Below are positions 44,908-54,351 of a stretch of DNA of 54,928 nucleotides, piece after piece (the stretch's first letter is position 1; each line of letters opens with the position of its first letter). The stretch covers positions 1 to 54,928 of the IMG/VR virus record IMGVR_UViG_3300043409_000503; one strand, given 5' to 3'. The notes under the pieces were generated by a model. That model searched no databases, was not told where the DNA came from, and worked only from the letters and a program-made list of their open reading frames with translations. The translations under genes and the position numbers were made by a program. This stretch comes from a virus.

Positions 44908-47900
44908 ATGGCTCTTACTTATGGCGAAAAACAGGCTCAGTTAACGAGCGAACTAGGACGCCCTCCAACTGCAAAAGAGATGAGCGCGGCAATTTCTCCA
45001 GCAAAGACGGTAGCAACTACTACCGGTGGTTTGCCTGCAGTTGAGGTTGGCGTGCAGCTTCCTAAAGATCTTATGGGCGGGGTAGGTGCTGCTACGGTAA
45101 GCGGGGTAACCGCGGCTCCTGCGGCAGGTGGCTTAACTGTGGCACCTACAACGTCTTTCGTTGGCCCTGCTGCCCCTGCTGGCTTAGATAAACCTGCGCC
45201 TACCATTGCCCCGTTAACGTACTCCCCGACGCCAATTACAGCAGCCCAGCAGCAGACTGTTACGGCCGCTGAGACTGCCGGCCCTGCTGCGCCTACTGGG
45301 TTAGGTCAGCCATCGCCAATAGTAAGCCCTATATCGATTTCTCCGACCCCAACCGGCGCCCCACTGGCTGCTGCTGATAAGTTAAGTACGCTATATGCCG
45401 ACGTTCTCGGTCGTGCAGACGCGAAATTAGCAGACCCAGAAGGTTTCCAATACTGGCTAAACACCATCGGCGCAGACAACGCGATTACGCCGGAAGAGGA
45501 AGAGATCTGGCGAAAGGCTGCTGAGCCTGAGTTAGAAAAGAAGACAATAGGTCAATACACCGGCACTGTTCCCGCTGAGGACGTTAAGAGCTACTTTGAT
45601 GCGAACCAAGAAAACCCAGGACTAGTTGCTGCATATGCAACAAGAAACAATATCCCACTAGAGCAGATGGCTGCGGCTACTGGCAAGACTGTGGACGAGT
45701 TGTCTAAGTTTTACGATACATTTTATACGCCTATTGATTACTCTAAAGTTGAGGATTACAGCAAAGACCCGACTACAGGTAAGACTCTGTTCGGCACCGG
45801 TGGGCAATTCGGTTATACGAAGGGCGTAGCAAACCTTGACGCTAACGCGGTAGATAAGTTTCTTGCTGAGCAAAGAGACAAGGCATCAATTCAGGTCATG
45901 GGCGGTACTACTACAAACCCTAATGTTATCTCTGGTGACCTTAAAGCCGCGGACAATAAGCTTGGGTGGTCACTTGACAGTTACTCAGGGAAGATTGCTC
46001 AGGGCCTTGATGCTTTAGGCGTTACCTATGACCAGCCTGGTCCGATGGGGTCAAAAGGCACTAAAGGCAATATTTGGGAGTTTGCTGAGAGGGCTGGCGT
46101 CAACAAAGACGACTTCTATAAAGAGACAACGACTCAATACGGCGCTAAGCAGAAGGTATTTGATGATGATGCCTTTAAGGCTGCCGTCAATGACAAATAC
46201 AAGGACTTCTATGCAGTTACCGGCTTAGTTGAGGGCGGTGAGCATAGCGCGTTTACTCCAGATTTAGTCTCACAGGCTAGATCTAAAGGCGCTAACCATG
46301 CCCAGGTACTTTATACAAAGGTCGGTGATAAGTTAGTTCCGATTAGTGATCCGCAGTTCTTTAAGGCTCAGCGTGAGGGGACCGGCTTTGCCGGGTTCGT
46401 TGCTGAGGTAGCCCCTTATGCGCTAATGATGTTCCCAGGCGTTGGGCAGGCAATTGGTTCAGCGGTTGGTTTAAGCGGGACTACTGCTGCGGTTGTTGGT
46501 AATGCTGCTCTGAGTGCTGGCCTTGCTGCGTTTACTGGCGGCGATGTCCTTAAATCTGCCCTTATAGGCGGTGCATTAGGCGGGCTTAGCTTTAACGCTA
46601 CGGATGTCGCAGGCAACATTATCGGCGGTGGTGATATTGGCTTAGGGTTTGACCGGATGAACGCATTAGCGTCACAGACTGGCCTAAGCTTCAATCAAAT
46701 ATCAAGCGCGGTAACTGGGGCTACTGGTAACGCTCTATCGGCTGCAGTTATTGGCGGTAAAAATGCCGCTGAGTCGTTTGTTACCTATCTGACTGCGTCG
46801 TTAGGTAGCTCTGCTGCTGGGAACACTATTGGGAATTTTGTAAAAGATATTAATCCTGGGCAGTTTGACAAGGCGGCTAAGTACGCAAGCAATGCTGCCT
46901 CTGCTGCTACCTCTGCCGCTATATCTGGTGGGGACATTTCTGCTGCTGCCGGTAGCGCATTAGTTTCTACTGCAGGCAGTGACATTAAAAAAAGCATCAC
47001 TAAGGGTGGCATTAAGACTGCAGAGGCTGATATAGGGCAGACAGATGAAGAGCTTGCGGCAATTATTGAGAGTGGTGAGAAAAGCAAAGATTATGGCAAA
47101 CAGGTAGGGCAACAATTAGCCGCATATACACCAGCGGGTAAAGAAGGGTACGAATTTATTCCGGCTACGGCAGAAGAAACAGATGTTGCTGGAACCCTTG
47201 CCCCCGTAGAAGTTATCGACAAACGAACTGCTGCAACTCTTGAAGAAACAAAAAAAGATATTTTAGGTACGATAACCGGCGACCAAAACATAGAGCCTTC
47301 AAAGGACACTGGTACTCCTATTAAAACCGAAACAAAAACAGAAGATACTGCTGGTGGGTTTGACGTAAACAAAGATATTGCAAACGCTGTTCTCGCAACA
47401 AATACTAAGGCCTCCGCTGATACTGCCGCGGCTAAGGCTACCGCTGACGCTAAAGTTGCCGCCGATGCTAAGGCTGCTGCAGACGCTAAGGCCGCTAGTG
47501 ACGCCTCTAACGCTAAGGCTGCTGCTGATGCCAAGGCTGCTGCAACGGCTAAGGCTGACGCCGATAACAAGGCTGCTAAGGCTACTGCTGACGCTAAAGA
47601 TGCTGCTGTCGCTAAGTCTGTTGCTGACGCGAAGCTTGTTAAAGCTTCCGAGCTAAAGGTTGAAGGTAAAGAAACAACTACAGGTCCGCTAAAAAAAGAG
47701 GAGACGCTTCCCCCGGTTGAAGTTATCGGGAAAAAGGAAGAGGGCACTCTGCCCCCAGTTGAAGTTATTGGGGAAAAAGAAGATGGCCCGCTTCTGCCGG
47801 GTCAAGTTATTACAGAGAAAGAGGAAGAAACGCTTCCTCCTGTTGAAGTTATTGGGAAAAAAGAAGAAGAAACTTTGCCCCCGGTTGAGGTTATAGGAAA

Positions 47901-48738
47901 AAAGGAAGAAGAGACGCTTCCTCCGGTTGAGGTAATTGGAGAAAAAGAACCTGAGCCTAAACCTGAACCTGAGCCTAAGCCGGAGGAAAAAGAAAAACCT
48001 GCAGTGGAAATTGAGCCTGTCGTCGTGCCAAAGGGGATATCTTTCTCCGACTTACTGAAGGGCGCCGGTGCTGCTGCTACTGCCGAAAATTATTACGCTA
48101 AATTTGGTAAGCGGTTTACTTCTGGCGACGCAGTACAAAAGCCGTTTGAGGGAGCTTTAGCTGATTTCTTTAAAGAGATGGAATTAGGTTCTTACGCCGA
48201 GTCAAAATTTGGCGAAGAGCCACAAGCAAACACAACTGGAGAACAACCCATGTCACAACAAGATGCCTACTTTAGTTATGGTAAGCCAACGGGGATTGAT
48301 GACATCCTCCGTGCCCAGACCACAGATGAATATCAGCGGTTTAATACAAACACGATGAAGGCAAAGGAGGGCGGGTTAGCTACGCCGCTGTTTGCTGCCG
48401 GCGGCACTACTCGGTACGGCTATAACTCTGGCGGCGCACTGCCTACGGTAGCGCATAGTGGCAAGGAGAGAGTAGACTTCCGTCAGGGAGACGCTGTTAC
48501 GGGACCTGGGGATGGGCAGTCGGATGACATCCCGGCGATGTTAGCTGACGGTGAGTTTGTGATCCCTGCCGACGTGGTCTCTGCCTTAGGTAACGGGTCT
48601 ACAAAGGCCGGCTCTGACAAGCTGTATGACATGATGCACAATATTCGACGTACACATAGGGCTGGGGATCATAAAGACCTGCCTACTCCGGCAAAGAAGT
48701 CCCCGCTGGATTACATTAAGACAAAGTCTAGGAGATAA
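44908..48738 (+). CDS. Giant internal virion/ejection protein with repeats, 1276 aa
   Basis: The N-terminus is Ala/Pro/Thr-rich. Residues about 159-200 (LSTLYADVLGRADAKLADPE then GFQYWLNTIG) look like DUF4214. Residues about 490-580 are Gly/Ala hydrophobic (APYALMMFPGVGQAIGSAVG) and could enter membrane. Residues about 835-915 are a TolA-like Ala/Lys/Asp helix, and 930-1014 are six 14-residue repeats (EETLPPVEVIGKKE). The end (KEGGLATPLFAAGGTTRYGY, GQSDDIPAMLADGEFVIPAD, then VVSALGNGSTKAGSDKLYDM) is a conserved C-terminal module of phage injection proteins. Probably spans the periplasm during DNA entry. Confidence 0.78.
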   Translation: MALTYGEKQAQLTSELGRPPTAKEMSAAISPAKTVATTTGGLPAVEVGVQLPKDLMGGVGAATVSGVTAAPAAGGLTVAPTTSFVGPAAPAGLDKPAPTIAPLTYSPTPITAAQQQTVTAAETAGPAAPTGLGQPSPIVSPISISPTPTGAPLAAADKLSTLYADVLGRADAKLADPEGFQYWLNTIGADNAITPEEEEIWRKAAEPELEKKTIGQYTGTVPAEDVKSYFDANQENPGLVAAYATRNNIPLEQMAAATGKTVDELSKFYDTFYTPIDYSKVEDYSKDPTTGKTLFGTGGQFGYTKGVANLDANAVDKFLAEQRDKASIQVMGGTTTNPNVISGDLKAADNKLGWSLDSYSGKIAQGLDALGVTYDQPGPMGSKGTKGNIWEFAERAGVNKDDFYKETTTQYGAKQKVFDDDAFKAAVNDKYKDFYAVTGLVEGGEHSAFTPDLVSQARSKGANHAQVLYTKVGDKLVPISDPQFFKAQREGTGFAGFVAEVAPYALMMFPGVGQAIGSAVGLSGTTAAVVGNAALSAGLAAFTGGDVLKSALIGGALGGLSFNATDVAGNIIGGGDIGLGFDRMNALASQTGLSFNQISSAVTGATGNALSAAVIGGKNAAESFVTYLTASLGSSAAGNTIGNFVKDINPGQFDKAAKYASNAASAATSAAISGGDISAAAGSALVSTAGSDIKKSITKGGIKTAEADIGQTDEELAAIIESGEKSKDYGKQVGQQLAAYTPAGKEGYEFIPATAEETDVAGTLAPVEVIDKRTAATLEETKKDILGTITGDQNIEPSKDTGTPIKTETKTEDTAGGFDVNKDIANAVLATNTKASADTAAAKATADAKVAADAKAAADAKAASDASNAKAAADAKAAATAKADADNKAAKATADAKDAAVAKSVADAKLVKASELKVEGKETTTGPLKKEETLPPVEVIGKKEEGTLPPVEVIGEKEDGPLLPGQVITEKEEETLPPVEVIGKKEEETLPPVEVIGKKEEETLPPVEVIGEKEPEPKPEPEPKPEEKEKPAVEIEPVVVPKGISFSDLLKGAGAAATAENYYAKFGKRFTSGDAVQKPFEGALADFFKEMELGSYAESKFGEEPQANTTGEQPMSQQDAYFSYGKPTGIDDILRAQTTDEYQRFNTNTMKAKEGGLATPLFAAGGTTRYGYNSGGALPTVAHSGKERVDFRQGDAVTGPGDGQSDDIPAMLADGEFVIPADVVSALGNGSTKAGSDKLYDMMHNIRRTHRAGDHKDLPTPAKKSPLDYIKTKSRR
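47698..47949 (+). repeat. Six in-frame 42-bp tandem repeats
   Basis: Six units encode variants of EETLPPVEVIGKKE (14 aa); unit three is divergent (DGPLLPGQVITEKE). Units one, four and five read the same apart from neutral base changes, so protein selection, not recent slippage alone, keeps them. An acidic/Pro-rich linker (EPEPKPEPEPKPEE) follows. Proline every 14 residues suggests an extended rod. Confidence 0.9.
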
Positions 48739-48740
48739 AT

Positions 48741-49703
48741 ATGGGTTTTTTACAAGGAGCACCGTTACCGGACGTAACAGTCACTACTGGCAAGACGCAA
48801 GCCGCCCCTGAGTACTACACAGATTATCTAACCGACCTGTCTAAGGTTGGTACAGACGCGTTAAAGACGACCGCCGAAACGGGCGTTGCCGCTTACGACC
48901 CGATGCAGACCTTAGGCTACGGGAAGGTTGAGGATGCGGCTAAAGCTTACCTGCCTGGCATAACATCAGCCCAAACAACTGCCGGTAATCTAACTGCCGG
49001 GTTAGATCTAAACCGGATCTCTCAGTTCATGAACCCGTACCAGACGAACGTTGTTGACGAGATGGAGCGTCTCGCGCAGCAGAACATCCAGCGCAACGTA
49101 TTGCCATCCTTAAAGGGTGCCTTTGTGGGTTCCGGTGGGCTTGGTGGCCAGCGCTATGCTGGCGCCCTTGGGCAGAGCATGGCTGATATCCAGGCTAACT
49201 TAACTGGGCAGCAGACTGGCGCCTTACAGAAGGGCTATAGCGAGTCTTTAGTTGCCGCGCTACAGGAGGCTGGGTTGATGCGCCAGGCGGCTGACCTGCA
49301 GGCAGAGCTGGCTGGTAAAGCGCAGAACCTTGGTTTAACTGAGGCTGGTGCCTTAACGAAGGCCGGTGCTGAGCAGCAGGCTTATGAGCAGGCTCAACTT
49401 GACTTCCCGACGAAACGTGCGGCTGACATTGCTGCGCTGATGCGTGGCTATAACATCCCGATTAGCGAGACAGAGAAGCGCGTAGGGCCACTAGCGGGCT
49501 CTTATACTACCTCCGGCATGCAGGACATAACGACCTTGGCCTCACTGCTTGGTAGTGGTGCCCTTGGTAAGGCTGGCAGTAATATTGGTGATGTGATTGG
49601 CGGTTTAGGTGGATTCCTTAAAGGTCTTGGTTCTGGTAGCGGTACCACTGTTGAAGATTATGGTATTACGCAGCAGGACTGGGAAGATTATTACAACGGA
49701 TAA
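48741..49703 (+). CDS. Internal virion protein, 320 aa
   Basis: Starts 2 nt after the previous stop. Helical, Ala/Gln-rich: ISQFMNPYQTNVVDEMERLA, GAFVGSGGLGGQRYAGALGQ then SMADIQANLTGQQTGALQKG. The N-terminal 'pYqt.VvdeierlA......LP.....FV.aG..Gs.R' pattern is common to podovirus internal/ejection proteins. The C-terminus is a Gly-rich flexible stretch ending in QQDWEDYYNG. Confidence 0.75.
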   Translation: MGFLQGAPLPDVTVTTGKTQAAPEYYTDYLTDLSKVGTDALKTTAETGVAAYDPMQTLGYGKVEDAAKAYLPGITSAQTTAGNLTAGLDLNRISQFMNPYQTNVVDEMERLAQQNIQRNVLPSLKGAFVGSGGLGGQRYAGALGQSMADIQANLTGQQTGALQKGYSESLVAALQEAGLMRQAADLQAELAGKAQNLGLTEAGALTKAGAEQQAYEQAQLDFPTKRAADIAALMRGYNIPISETEKRVGPLAGSYTTSGMQDITTLASLLGSGALGKAGSNIGDVIGGLGGFLKGLGSGSGTTVEDYGITQQDWEDYYNG

Positions 49704-49712
49704 GGAATTATT

Positions 49713-51434
49713 GTGGCTGATAAACAATCAACGACCTATATTCCTGGCGGTGGTCCAGAGGCAGTATCGGCAAATCAGGCCTATGAGGATGCTTTGCAGC
49801 AGATGCTTGCGTCCCTTGACGCCCGTAAGAATAGGCTATTTGAGCCGACCCTCTTAGCGATTGCTGCTGGTAGCGCTAAGCCTACCCAAACAGGTGGTTG
49901 GGGCGAGTCTTTAGGTAACGTTGCCAAGTCCCTGCAGGAGAGCGAAGCGCAGCAGATGACAGAGGCCCAGAAGTACGCCGAGGCTAAGCTTGGCCTAGCA
50001 GGGCGTGGGTTAGAGCTTGAGCGCCAGAAAAGCCGTGAGAGGCAGTTCCAGTCAATAATTGGTGGGCCTCCTACAAAACCTCCCGGAGCGCTTCCTGGAG
50101 CCGTTAAAGCAGCCCCTGGGGCATTGCCTGACAGTACTGTCTTGCCAGGACGTGGGGACGTACAAGTTGGCAGCGTAGAAGGTTTGCCAACTGCGGCAGA
50201 TATGTTGGCTAGATCGCCTGGTCAAAGACCTCCTGAGCCACCGCAACCGGTTGCGCAACCCGTTGCGGTTGAAGTGCCACCTGGATTTGAGGCTGCGCAA
50301 GGCATTCAAGTTTCTAAGCCGTCTCCTGGCTTTATGGACCGCACTCAATACTTAGCGTTAGCAAGTATGGATCCTAATATTAGCCCTGCTGAGGCAATTA
50401 AAAATGCTCAGGAGATGGACGCTAAGCGGTACCAGACAAAAGAAAGTGGCGTCATTGATCTAGCGACTGGCATGTTCTATCCGTTCCCGAAAGGTGAGCA
50501 GGTTGATCGCCAAATCTTCGGCGAGGGTGGCGGCAATACTTACAAGGTGGATGCTCGTACTGCGGCGTTGCTTGACTTGTACGCGTCAACGAATGACCCG
50601 CGGTACTTTAAGGTGGCTGAGCGTGTCTTAAAAGGCCCAGAGCGTAAGGGGGAAGCTAAAGGCGAAGGTGAGCCGACTCAGGTGCTGTCTACGGAGCAAA
50701 GAGCGGCTCAGCAGAAGGCACAAGAAGTTTTCCAAACAAAGAGAGCAGAGTCTGCTGCGGCAAAAGAAGAGGATTTACAGAAGAAATCTAACACGGCATC
50801 GCGCATGTATTCAAGCGCATCCGATGTGCAGAAAAGACTAGCTGAGAGCGAATCCTTCTTTGGTTTATTTTCACGCCCAGGCCTGATGTCTTCTATTGGC
50901 AATCTAGTTAACGAGGCGATTGATGCTGGCAATACTAAAGTTAAATTAGGCGGCTTTGAGAAGAGTATTACCCAGCTCATGCCAGGCCTAGCGCAGACTG
51001 ACCTTGATAACGTCATGGCCGCTGCTGGCTCTTTAGCTGAGATTGAGCTTTTGTATACGCAGGAGCTGATGAACAAGCAAGGCCAAATTACGGAAGGTGA
51101 ACGAGCTATTGTTCGCCGTATTCCAGGCACAACAAGCTCAAGCCCAGCAGTGCTAAGAGACAAGATGGACTTGCTGAAGATGCACGCTCAACGAGACATT
51201 GATCTTGCTGATGCATACAAGCAGTTTAAGAAAGACAATAAAGGCAAGGCCGTTAACTACAACGACTTTGAAGATTCAAAAGAATACGAAAATATGAAGT
51301 TGGATTACGAAAAAGCTCTAGCTAAGCGGTTTAAGTTTGAGGAAGCAATTCCAACGCGCAAGAGGGAAGGCGCGGTACCTGGAGCCCCAAAGACTAGAGA
51401 CAATACCGGCGCTAAAACACGCCTTGACTATTAA
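49713..51434 (+). CDS. Internal virion protein, 573 aa
   Basis: GTG start (TAAGGAATTATTGTG). N-terminal helix block YEDALQQMLASLDARKNRLF then EPTLLAIAAGSAKPTQTGGW. A Pro/Gly-rich linker (about 120-195). A long charged coiled-coil half (ATQVLSTEQRAAQQKAQEVF type sequence after residue 315), and LGGFEKSITQLMPGLAQTDL with QGQITEGERAIVRRIPG. The order and the neighbouring transglycosylase suggest one of the ejected proteins that line the DNA path. Not closely recognised. Confidence 0.7.
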   Translation: MADKQSTTYIPGGGPEAVSANQAYEDALQQMLASLDARKNRLFEPTLLAIAAGSAKPTQTGGWGESLGNVAKSLQESEAQQMTEAQKYAEAKLGLAGRGLELERQKSRERQFQSIIGGPPTKPPGALPGAVKAAPGALPDSTVLPGRGDVQVGSVEGLPTAADMLARSPGQRPPEPPQPVAQPVAVEVPPGFEAAQGIQVSKPSPGFMDRTQYLALASMDPNISPAEAIKNAQEMDAKRYQTKESGVIDLATGMFYPFPKGEQVDRQIFGEGGGNTYKVDARTAALLDLYASTNDPRYFKVAERVLKGPERKGEAKGEGEPTQVLSTEQRAAQQKAQEVFQTKRAESAAAKEEDLQKKSNTASRMYSSASDVQKRLAESESFFGLFSRPGLMSSIGNLVNEAIDAGNTKVKLGGFEKSITQLMPGLAQTDLDNVMAAAGSLAEIELLYTQELMNKQGQITEGERAIVRRIPGTTSSSPAVLRDKMDLLKMHAQRDIDLADAYKQFKKDNKGKAVNYNDFEDSKEYENMKLDYEKALAKRFKFEEAIPTRKREGAVPGAPKTRDNTGAKTRLDY

Positions 51435-51447
51435 ATGAGGAAGAATA

Positions 51448-52932
51448 ATGGCTGACCTCAAGTTCTCAAAGCCGCTGACAGAAGCGCAGCGTAAGTACGC
51501 TGAGATGATCATCAACGAAGCAAACAAGCAGGGCGTCCCACCTGAGCTTGCCCTTGGTATTGCCTTTAACGAGAGCGGGATTAACCCAAATGCCCCAGAC
51601 GGCTCGGCTGGTGAGATTGGCATCATGCAGGTTAAGCCAGGCACCGGTGTAGAGGTTGGGTTTAAGGCGCAAGACCTGCGGGATCCGGCTAAGAACATTC
51701 AAGCCGGCATCGCGTACCTGAAAAAGTCTTATGACCTATCAGACAAGGACCCTGAGCTTGCCGCGGCTGGTTACAACGCTGGTATTAATCACGCGTTCTT
51801 TACCGAAAAGGGCAAAGACCTCCCATCTGGCACGAAGGATTATCTGCGCAGGCTACGTGACTCCGGTGTCTTTGAGGCGATTAAGGCCCCAGCAGAAGCT
51901 CCCCCAGAAGCCCCACCGGCAGAAGCCGCTGCGGAGGCGCCTGCTGCGGCACAAGCTGCCCCGGCAGTAGCTGCTCCACCAGATGACATCAATGCTCGGA
52001 TGGCAGCAGCCCAAGCTGAGCAAGAGGAGCGCATGGGCCAGATCGCTGGCGGTATGGCAGGTCTAGGGTTAACAACAGCAAGGGTTGGCGCTAAGGGGGT
52101 ATCGTCTGCCGCGAGTTCTGCTGCGAATATTCTCGGTGAGGGCTTTGCGCGAGGGTTAGCTCGTAACGCTCCTCCCGCGGTTCTCCCTGGGGCACCGCCC
52201 TCTGCCCCGCCTGGTGCCCCGATTGCCCCGGCTGGTGCACGCCCTGGTGGCCTTCCGGCTGTCCAAGCGGGTGGGTCTGCAACATTTAACTATGGCAAGG
52301 CGTTTGGCTTACCTGATATTGAGGCTGCCCGTGCCTTGGACATGACGAAGCAAGCCGGCGGCGCTAATGAGCTGATCGCTAAACGTAGAGAGGCTATGCA
52401 GAAGGTACAGCAGATGTTCCCAGGCGAGTTCGTAGAGAACCCACGCTTTGGTGGTCTGATGACCCCAGACCCGTCTGTTGGCGCCGGTCCACGGGCACCG
52501 TATGCTGCAAACGTATTGGCTGGAGAGCAGCGCCCCCCTAACGTCATAGGACGTGCTAAACCGCCGCCTATCCCAATGACATCTAAGCCTGGGCTGGATG
52601 GTGTAGTGGACGACTTTAGGCGAATGGTTGGACCAGGCTCACCGGTTGGCAAGATCGTCGGTGGCGTGATGAAGTATGTTGCCCCGCCGTTAGCCTTAGC
52701 GCAGGCCGGTGGTGAGTTTGCTAATCTGTACGGCGAGTTCCAAAAGCCGAAGCCTGATGTCGGCGTAATGGCCCGTCGTGGCATTGGTGGCGTAGGCTCG
52801 GTCCTATCTGCGTTCCCAGGAACAGCCCCGATAGGCATCCCGATGGCAGTAGCGCCAGGGGCCTACGAGGCTTACCTTAGGAACAGGAAGAGCATGCCAG
52901 GCGTTGAGGCCTTAGAAGTGCCGATCCTTTAA
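51448..52932 (+). CDS. Internal virion lytic transglycosylase, 494 aa
   Basis: Opens the wall locally for DNA entry. Residues 15-140 are an SLT/GH23 domain: ELALGIAFNESGINPNAPDG with the catalytic Glu, GEIGIMQVKPGTGVEVG, NIQAGIAYLKKSYD and AAAGYNAGINHAF. An Ala/Pro-rich linker follows (150-185), then a Gly/Ala/Pro region and helical C-terminal half (VGKIVGGVMKYVAPPLALAQ). The last gene of the rightward unit, followed by a strong terminator. Confidence 0.88.
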   Translation: MADLKFSKPLTEAQRKYAEMIINEANKQGVPPELALGIAFNESGINPNAPDGSAGEIGIMQVKPGTGVEVGFKAQDLRDPAKNIQAGIAYLKKSYDLSDKDPELAAAGYNAGINHAFFTEKGKDLPSGTKDYLRRLRDSGVFEAIKAPAEAPPEAPPAEAAAEAPAAAQAAPAVAAPPDDINARMAAAQAEQEERMGQIAGGMAGLGLTTARVGAKGVSSAASSAANILGEGFARGLARNAPPAVLPGAPPSAPPGAPIAPAGARPGGLPAVQAGGSATFNYGKAFGLPDIEAARALDMTKQAGGANELIAKRREAMQKVQQMFPGEFVENPRFGGLMTPDPSVGAGPRAPYAANVLAGEQRPPNVIGRAKPPPIPMTSKPGLDGVVDDFRRMVGPGSPVGKIVGGVMKYVAPPLALAQAGGEFANLYGEFQKPKPDVGVMARRGIGGVGSVLSAFPGTAPIGIPMAVAPGAYEAYLRNRKSMPGVEALEVPIL

Positions 52933-52953
52933 ACTGTTTTTGCTGTGGCTCTT

Positions 52954-52984
52954 CCCCCCAGACTCTCCGCTGGGGGGTTTTTTT
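52954..52984 (+). terminator. Strong Rho-independent terminator of the late operon
   Basis: Perfect 8-bp GC stem CCCCCCAG (52954-52961) with CTGGGGGG (52970-52977), 8-nt loop, then seven T (52978-52984). It lies 22 bp after the last rightward stop and touches the end of the leftward gene, so it separates the converging units. No T-run on the minus-strand side, so it works mainly rightward. Confidence 0.92.
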
Positions 52985-53205
52985 CATTTAGGGACTTGCG
53001 TTAAGAGCCCCTTAGCGACTTCCCTGTTCATCTCCGCAACAATCTTAACGCAGCGCTCATGCTCAGCCTTACGGGCTTTGATAGAGACGACGGCCTCAAT
53101 CTTCTTTGCATACTCTAGGACATCTACCTCGTTTGCGTAGATGCCGTTTGGGTCTTCGCTAGTGACGTAAAAGAATATTTGCTTTACTTCCTCTTTGCTT
53201 AGCAT
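52984..53205 (-). CDS. Small protein of the 'C-x-K' helical family, 73 aa; last leftward gene
   Basis: MLSKEEVKQIFFYVTSEDPN then EVDVLEYAKKIEAVVSIKAR and AEHERCVKIVAEMNREVAKG. The 'EHErCvkI..eM' end belongs with the 'ER..CAK' small proteins of the rightward early region. Starts 7 nt after the nuclease stop on the minus strand. Function unknown. Confidence 0.7.
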   Translation of the reverse strand: MLSKEEVKQIFFYVTSEDPNGIYANEVDVLEYAKKIEAVVSIKARKAEHERCVKIVAEMNREVAKGLLTQVPK

Positions 53206-53212
53206 TGCTTCC

Positions 53213-53995
53213 TCACTCGTGATTGTTTTTAATTTGCCAGAACTCTAGGAGACGTAGGAACATTGACCAGCCCCTTAGAATGTCCCCCTCTGCCCACTCA
53301 TGGATAACGACTAGGCCTGGGTTATCTCGGCTAATAAAGACGTTCGCACAACGCGCCTCCGGCACCCCTAGACCGATCCGGTAGGCGGCTAGTTGCATGG
53401 CATGTTCTTCGTATGCCTCAACCTTGCTGCCGTCAGAGAACTCTTTTGTCTTAATATCAACGACAAGGCCGCTGTGGCCATTGCCGGCAGGTACGTACAG
53501 GTCGCACTTGCCGCCATAGCCTAGCTCGTGGGAGAAGGCACGCTCCGCTATCCACTCATGCACCCCTAGCTTGTCGGTGATGATGCGGTCACAGGCGTCT
53601 ACATGCTTAGCGTGCACGGGGTCAAAGGACTTCCCCTCATAGAACGACTGGGCACTAGCATGAATAGCCGTGCCCGCGTCTGCTGCACGCCTTCCCTGCT
53701 CCTTAGAGTCGGTGACGATACGGGAGATGTAATCGTCCTCCGTCTCCCCATCGGCCTTCGTTAAAGTAAGGGCGGCCATGAGCAACTGCTTCATTTTCCA
53801 AACATCTAAGCCGGGCTTAGCCATCACGTTAATGATGGTCGTCACCGACGGGACAAGGTTAAGCTTACGGGCATCCCGCAGGGTTGTGTAACGTTCCTTC
53901 CCGTTAACCCCAGTGGTTGTGTAAGCCGGCACCCCATCCCTTGTATACCAATGCCCAGATTCTGCGGCCCAGGTCTTTGCTGTGAGTGACATCAT
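53213..53995 (-). CDS. RecB/Cas4-type PD-(D/E)XK nuclease, 260 aa
   Basis: Likely the recombination exonuclease partner of the SSB-like protein. The active-site blocks are GGKCDLYVP (the Gly-x-x-Asp), VVDIKTKEF (D-x-K) and HAMQLAAYRIGLG (Q-x3-Y). An N-terminal helical region has VPSVTTIINVMAKPGLDVWK, which is common to phage exonucleases of this family. ATGA overlap with the preceding leftward gene. Confidence 0.85.
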   Translation of the reverse strand: MMSLTAKTWAAESGHWYTRDGVPAYTTTGVNGKERYTTLRDARKLNLVPSVTTIINVMAKPGLDVWKMKQLLMAALTLTKADGETEDDYISRIVTDSKEQGRRAADAGTAIHASAQSFYEGKSFDPVHAKHVDACDRIITDKLGVHEWIAERAFSHELGYGGKCDLYVPAGNGHSGLVVDIKTKEFSDGSKVEAYEEHAMQLAAYRIGLGVPEARCANVFISRDNPGLVVIHEWAEGDILRGWSMFLRLLEFWQIKNNHE

Positions 53996-54351
53996 TGATC
54001 CTTTTTGACAACACGAAGGACGCGTTGGGACCGTTTAGTGCCCCCCTTGCGACGTTCCCCGGTGTCCTCGATGTAACCCTTACGGATTAGCGGGGCGTAG
54101 CGGGGCGAGATGGTCTGTACCCCATGCATGGGTAGGGCACGGCAGATTTCGTCGCTTGTGCAGCCGTTTGGGTGCCTTGCGATGACCTCATAGACTAGCG
54201 CCTCAAGCTTGCCGGCTGTGAGCTTCTCAGTAGCCTCGTGGCTCGTGTCTGGGTCCGAGTTACGCCGCATCATATGAATTGGCGTCCCGAAGGCGTTTAG
54301 GACTGGTCCAGAGTTATCCACAGTTTTTTTCTTATTAGAAAGGAATATCAT
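53992..54351 (-). CDS. Winged-helix DNA-binding protein, 119 aa
   Basis: ATG 54351 is supported by GAGG six nt upstream, inside the end of the SSB-like gene; a second possible start is ATG 54273 (MMRRNSDPDTSHEA). Residues from there read DPDTSHEATEKLTAGKLEAL, ARHPNGCTSDEICRALPM, SPRYAPLIRKGYIEDTGERR, then RKGGTKRSQRVLRVVK. This is the winged-helix pattern of small phage proteins with a 'R.TDP.TS..AA' start and a 'G.i.dtGerR.g.sgr.q.v' wing. Role in replication control is inferred from the operon. Confidence 0.82.
   Translation of the reverse strand: MIFLSNKKKTVDNSGPVLNAFGTPIHMMRRNSDPDTSHEATEKLTAGKLEALVYEVIARHPNGCTSDEICRALPMHGVQTISPRYAPLIRKGYIEDTGERRKGGTKRSQRVLRVVKKDQ

Noticed and set aside
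47091-47747. 218-aa Ala/Ser-rich antisense frame
   Set aside because: It is the reverse reading of the Ala/Lys/Asp helix repeats in the 1276-aa protein; repetitive GCT codons produce such shadows.
47698-47949. Regular 42-bp repeats considered as a CRISPR array
   Set aside because: Repeats are contiguous, without unique spacers, and are in frame within a gene.
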